Below are positions 61,251 to 64,000 of a stretch of 64,000 nucleotides of DNA, one piece after another. This DNA is from Candidatus Villigracilis vicinus (lineage in GTDB: Bacteria; Chloroflexota; Anaerolineae; Anaerolineales; Villigracilaceae). Under the pieces are notes generated by a model. It worked only from the letters and a program-made list of their open reading frames with translations, was not told the origin of the DNA and ran no database searches. The stretch covers positions 124,001-188,000 of the forward strand of contig JADKIL010000007.1 of the NCBI GenBank assembly GCA_016721315.1. The letters are read 5' to 3'. A program made the position numbers and the translations under genes. The stretch's first letter is position 1. Each line of letters starts with the position of its first letter.

Positions 61251-62120
61251 TTATGCCCTATCCCACGCAGTGTAAAGCACATCTTTGAACAAACCGCCAA
61301 CGATGTGTCGGCGATACTCTGCGCTGGCTCTGCGGGCAGAGTCACGGAATTTGGCTTGGGCAAGCAAGGCATCAACACTTTTGTTGTAATTTTCTTCGGT
61401 TAGGGATTTTCCGCGCAAGGCGGCTTCGGCATTCGTGGCACGGAAGGGAGTAGAACCGCCCGGTCCGACAGCGATATGAATGTCTTTAACTTCATCTCCA
61501 TTACGCTCAAGCCAGACACTGCAATTTAAAATAGGCAGGGCAACTCCCTGCGGTCGCATAATACGCTTGAAACAGGATGCTTGATGAGCAGCGGCAAGCG
61601 GCACATGAAACCCGACAATGATCTCTTTAGTCTTATCAATGGCAGATTTGCCAGGTCCGGCAAATAAAGAAGTGAAAGGAATTCGACGTATCCCCAGGTC
61701 GTTCGCTACTTCTGCAACGGCTTCCAAAGCGGTAAGAGCAATGGTCCCATCGGCAGCAGGCAGGGCATGTGCGACATTGCCGCCAAGAGTGGCGGTATTG
61801 CGGACTTGCGGTCCGGCGATCAAGTTACAGGCTTCGACCAGGGCTTGGGCGTGCGTTGCAGTGAGCGGGTCCAGCGCGACGCGGTTGACTGGGACGGCAG
61901 CACCGATGAAAAGGGAACCGCCCCTAATTTCGAGCACGGTCATCTCATGGACAGAGGTCAGGTCAATTAGTGTGTGAACGGGAGAATGGCGTCCCTGTTT
62001 CAGGTCAAGTATCAGATCGGTGCCGCCTGCAATCGGCATGACAGAACCGGGTGCAGATGCAAGGGCTTGAACAGCCTCCGCAACAGAGACGGGACGTTTG
62101 TATTCCTGCCAAAGGTTCAT
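61251..62120 (-). CDS. FAD-binding subunit of the molybdenum hydroxylase (CoxM type)
   Basis: A 289-aa FAD-binding protein of the CoxM/XdhB group. FAD loops are A-G-G-T-D-L (about 32-37) and T-L-G-G-N-V-A (about 115-121); R-R-I-P is near 147 and the C-terminal CO-dehydrogenase flavoprotein domain follows (G-P-G-G-S-T-P-F-R near 220). It passes electrons from the iron-sulfur part of the fused subunit to an acceptor. It lies just upstream of that gene on the same strand, so the pair forms a two-gene enzyme. Confidence 0.9.
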   Translation of the reverse strand: MNLWQEYKRPVSVAEAVQALASAPGSVMPIAGGTDLILDLKQGRHSPVHTLIDLTSVHEMTVLEIRGGSLFIGAAVPVNRVALDPLTATHAQALVEACNLIAGPQVRNTATLGGNVAHALPAADGTIALTALEAVAEVANDLGIRRIPFTSLFAGPGKSAIDKTKEIIVGFHVPLAAAHQASCFKRIMRPQGVALPILNCSVWLERNGDEVKDIHIAVGPGGSTPFRATNAEAALRGKSLTEENYNKSVDALLAQAKFRDSARRASAEYRRHIVGGLFKDVLYTAWDRA

Positions 62121-62219
62121 AGGTGGTGTCCTCTTTCTAATTGAACGGCGGCACTTTTCGATGAGCGTTCGCTCAACGCCGCTGGTTTTACAGCGACCAC
62201 CGAACCGATGGATATTATT

Positions 62220-63788
62220 TTATTTTACAACAACGCTCTCTTCCGGGTGAACACCCGCCATGAGCAAACCAAGTTTTTCAGGCGTGGCTTGATCGCGCGG
62301 GACGATATCCATAACACGCCCTTCATAAAGGACGGCGATACGATCAGAGAGAGCGAGAATTTCATCGAGGTCTTCAGAAATAAGCATGATGGCAACGCCT
62401 TTGCGGCGCTGTTCGAGCAATTGCTCACGGACGTATTCAGTTGCCCCGATATCCAGCCCGCGGGTGGGCTGGGCTGCAATGATCACACGCGGCGTGCGGT
62501 AAATCTCACGCGCAAGTACCACCTTTTGAATATTGCCCCCAGAGAGGTTCTTCGCCAGGGTTTCACGCGAAGGGGTTTTTACGTGGAAGTTCTTGATCAG
62601 TTCATCGGCATGCCGGGAGATTTCACCAAGGTTTAGAAACCCCGAACGGGAATAAGGTTTCTTTTCGTGTTCGCGTAAGATCATGTTCTCAGCGATGGTG
62701 AATTCCTTGATAACTCCATCGCGCATGCGTTCTTCGGGAATGTAGGAAAGCATTCGGTCGGTAAGGGCGGCAGGCGAAAGCCCGGTGACATCCTTGCCTT
62801 CGAGGAAGACCTGCCCTCCGGTCGCTTTTCGCAACCCTGCAATTGTTTCTGCCAGTTCACGCTGTCCGTTGCCAGATACACCTGCAACACCTAAAATTTC
62901 ACCGGAATGAACGTCGAAGGTCACACCGCGTAAACCGGGTGTACCACGATCGCTGCCGCAAGATACGCCTTTTACCTCAAGACGCGCTTCGCCGCGCTCC
63001 ACGTTGCCGCGATCTGGGGTGAAGCCGACTTCGCGTCCCACCATCCAGTTGGCAAGGTCTTGCTTGGTGATCTCTGAGGTTGGGCGAGTGCCGATCTTAC
63101 GTCCATCACGCAGCACAGTCACGCGATGGCTGATCTCGACCACTTCATGTAATTTATGAGAAATGAAAATAAGTGCATGCCCATCCTTCACCATTTGCCG
63201 CATAATGACGAATAACTCGTCCACTTCCTGCGGGGTGAGCACAGCCGTCGGCTCGTCGAGGATGAGTAATGCCGCGCCGCGGTATAAGGCTTTGATGATC
63301 TCTACGCGCTGCTGCTGACCCACGGATAACTGCCAGACATATGCGTTCGGATCGATACGCAGACCATAGATATCTGCAAGTTCCACGATCCGCTTTGAGA
63401 CCTGATCCAGATCGGTTAACAATCCCCGAGTAGACGGCAGACCGAGCGCCACATTTTCTGCCACGGTCAGGGTTGGCACCAGCATAAAGTGCTGATGGAT
63501 CATCCCAATACCCAGATTAATCGAGTCATTGGGCGATGCAATAACAACGGGTTTACCATTCAAAAGGACTTCACCTTCATCCGGTTTATACAAGCCGTAC
63601 AAGATCTTCATCAACGTGCTTTTTCCTGCTCCGTTCTCGCCCAATAGGGCATGAACTTCGCCGGAGTGCACATCAAAATCGATATGATCACTGGCTAACA
63701 CACCGGGAAAGCGTTTTGTAATGCCGCGCATTTCCAGGCTGTCGATCCGGGTACGACCCGAAGGGAGCTTGTTCGCTTGATCCGTCAT
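62220..63788 (-). CDS. Nucleoside/sugar ABC transporter ATPase, double domain (NupO/RbsA type)
   Basis: A 522-aa protein with two ABC domains. First half: Walker A G-E-N-G-A-G-K-S-T, signature S-V-G-Q-Q-Q-R and Walker B L-L-I-L-D-E-P-T-A. Second half: degenerate Walker A G-V-S-G-N-G-Q-R-E, signature L-S-G-G-N-I-Q-K and R-V-I-I-A-A-Q-P-T-R-G-L-D in place of the usual Walker B. This layout is that of BMP-type nucleoside importers. I chose ATG 63788 since the longer frame reads through an intercistronic hairpin. The permease genes are not in the window; they probably lie upstream of the binding protein. Confidence 0.9.
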   Translation of the reverse strand: MTDQANKLPSGRTRIDSLEMRGITKRFPGVLASDHIDFDVHSGEVHALLGENGAGKSTLMKILYGLYKPDEGEVLLNGKPVVIASPNDSINLGIGMIHQHFMLVPTLTVAENVALGLPSTRGLLTDLDQVSKRIVELADIYGLRIDPNAYVWQLSVGQQQRVEIIKALYRGAALLILDEPTAVLTPQEVDELFVIMRQMVKDGHALIFISHKLHEVVEISHRVTVLRDGRKIGTRPTSEITKQDLANWMVGREVGFTPDRGNVERGEARLEVKGVSCGSDRGTPGLRGVTFDVHSGEILGVAGVSGNGQRELAETIAGLRKATGGQVFLEGKDVTGLSPAALTDRMLSYIPEERMRDGVIKEFTIAENMILREHEKKPYSRSGFLNLGEISRHADELIKNFHVKTPSRETLAKNLSGGNIQKVVLAREIYRTPRVIIAAQPTRGLDIGATEYVREQLLEQRRKGVAIMLISEDLDEILALSDRIAVLYEGRVMDIVPRDQATPEKLGLLMAGVHPEESVVVK

Positions 63789-63812
63789 AGCGTCATCCTC
63801 ATGAAATTCCAG

Positions 63813-63849
63813 AATGGCTTCGGAAGCTGGTTCAGCTTCCGAAGCCATT
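63813..63849. other. Strong intercistronic stem-loop between binding protein and ATPase genes
   Basis: A perfect 17-bp stem (63813-63829 with 63833-63849) and a 3-nt loop, placed after the BMP stop (63863) and before the ATPase start (63788). No T-run follows. Such stems often protect the highly expressed binding-protein message or give partial termination. Confidence 0.75.
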
Positions 63850-63862
63850 ACTTAATTACAGG

Positions 63863-64000
63863 TTACGGCAGGGTGATCGTGATGGTGCCGTCGATAATTC
63901 CCTGAATAGTGGACTCAGCCAAAGCCTTGGCTTCATCGGGTAGGGCATAATCGGCATTGAATTCGACAACTTCGCCGCCATTGGCGAGGTCAGCCTTGAA
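63863..64000 (-). CDS. BMP-family ABC substrate-binding protein, C-terminal 45 residues
   Basis: Open minus-strand frame cut by the window edge. It ends G-I-I-D-G-T-I-T-I-T-L-P and holds L-A-N-G-G-E-V-V-E-F near its start, the C-terminal pattern of BMP (basic membrane protein/nucleoside-binding) lipoproteins. It precedes the ATPase gene in the direction of transcription, which is the usual order of nucleoside importers of this class. Only the end is visible. Confidence 0.75.
   Translation of the reverse strand, partial: FKADLANGGEVVEFNADYALPDEAKALAESTIQGIIDGTITITLP

Overview
The window reads like a chromosomal segment of an Anaerolineae-type member of the Chloroflexota. This is inference from gene content: fused NuoL/M-like membrane subunits, DUF3048, CapA and M23 lipoproteins, a B12-type MerR regulator inside a carotenoid cluster, and menC of the NAAAR type. 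I cannot run a taxonomic search. No tRNA, rRNA or CRISPR array was seen. Genes are densely packed, with many ATGA or TAATG overlaps.

Layout. 1-7.1 kb: end of a SLATT/DUF4231 two-TM protein, an ADP-forming acyl-CoA synthetase, DUF1330, a class A beta-lactamase-like hydrolase, a MOSC protein, a small membrane protein, an AT-rich solitary glycosyltransferase and D-cysteine desulfhydrase. 7.1-14.8 kb (minus strand): a GxxExxY gene between inverted repeats, then an envelope polysaccharide locus (two FemAB transferases, frameshifted CapD-type dehydratase, epimerase, sugar-phosphate transferase, glycosyltransferase lacking its N-terminus). 14.8-23 kb (minus): histidine kinase/response regulator, RidA, secreted helical protein, CapA lipoprotein, menC, zinc-ribbon protein, DUF3048 lipoprotein. 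23-37.3 kb (mostly plus): a three-gene complex-I-like membrane module, coiled-coil protein, SelB, PAS kinase, SRAP, MFS, LysM-M23 peptidase, a minus-strand kelch lipoprotein and a tyrosine recombinase without its catalytic tyrosine. 37.3-40 kb (minus): tilS, methylmalonyl-CoA epimerase, SGNH lipoprotein.

40-53.1 kb is a carotenoid and light-response cluster. crtB diverges from a long plus-strand series: crtI, a CarH-like B12 photoreceptor repressor, DUF1295, MFS, a second carotenoid desaturase/isomerase-like FAD enzyme, an unrecognised protein, photolyase, alpha/beta hydrolase, P450, fused CrtYc-CrtYd lycopene cyclase and a PPOX-fold flavoprotein. Both divergent promoters place their -35 box inside one 14-bp inverted repeat, a strong candidate operator. 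The set can be read as phytoene to lycopene to beta-carotene to an oxygenated carotenoid, co-controlled with DNA photorepair.

53.1-64 kb (minus): a G/C homopolymer block that looks like an assembly artefact, a perfect 40-bp palindrome, a MATE exporter, a thrC / AI-2E-family / GtrB-like operon, a fused molybdenum hydroxylase with its FAD subunit, and a BMP-type nucleoside ABC transporter (ATPase complete, binding protein cut by the edge), together suggesting purine uptake and oxidation.

A recurring non-genic signal is heptamer-phased degenerate tandem repeats, found between genes and in frame inside genes of the first 13 kb. They resemble the STRR repeats of cyanobacteria. A MITE-like palindromic repeat and 9-nt-period CACGAAG repeats are also present.
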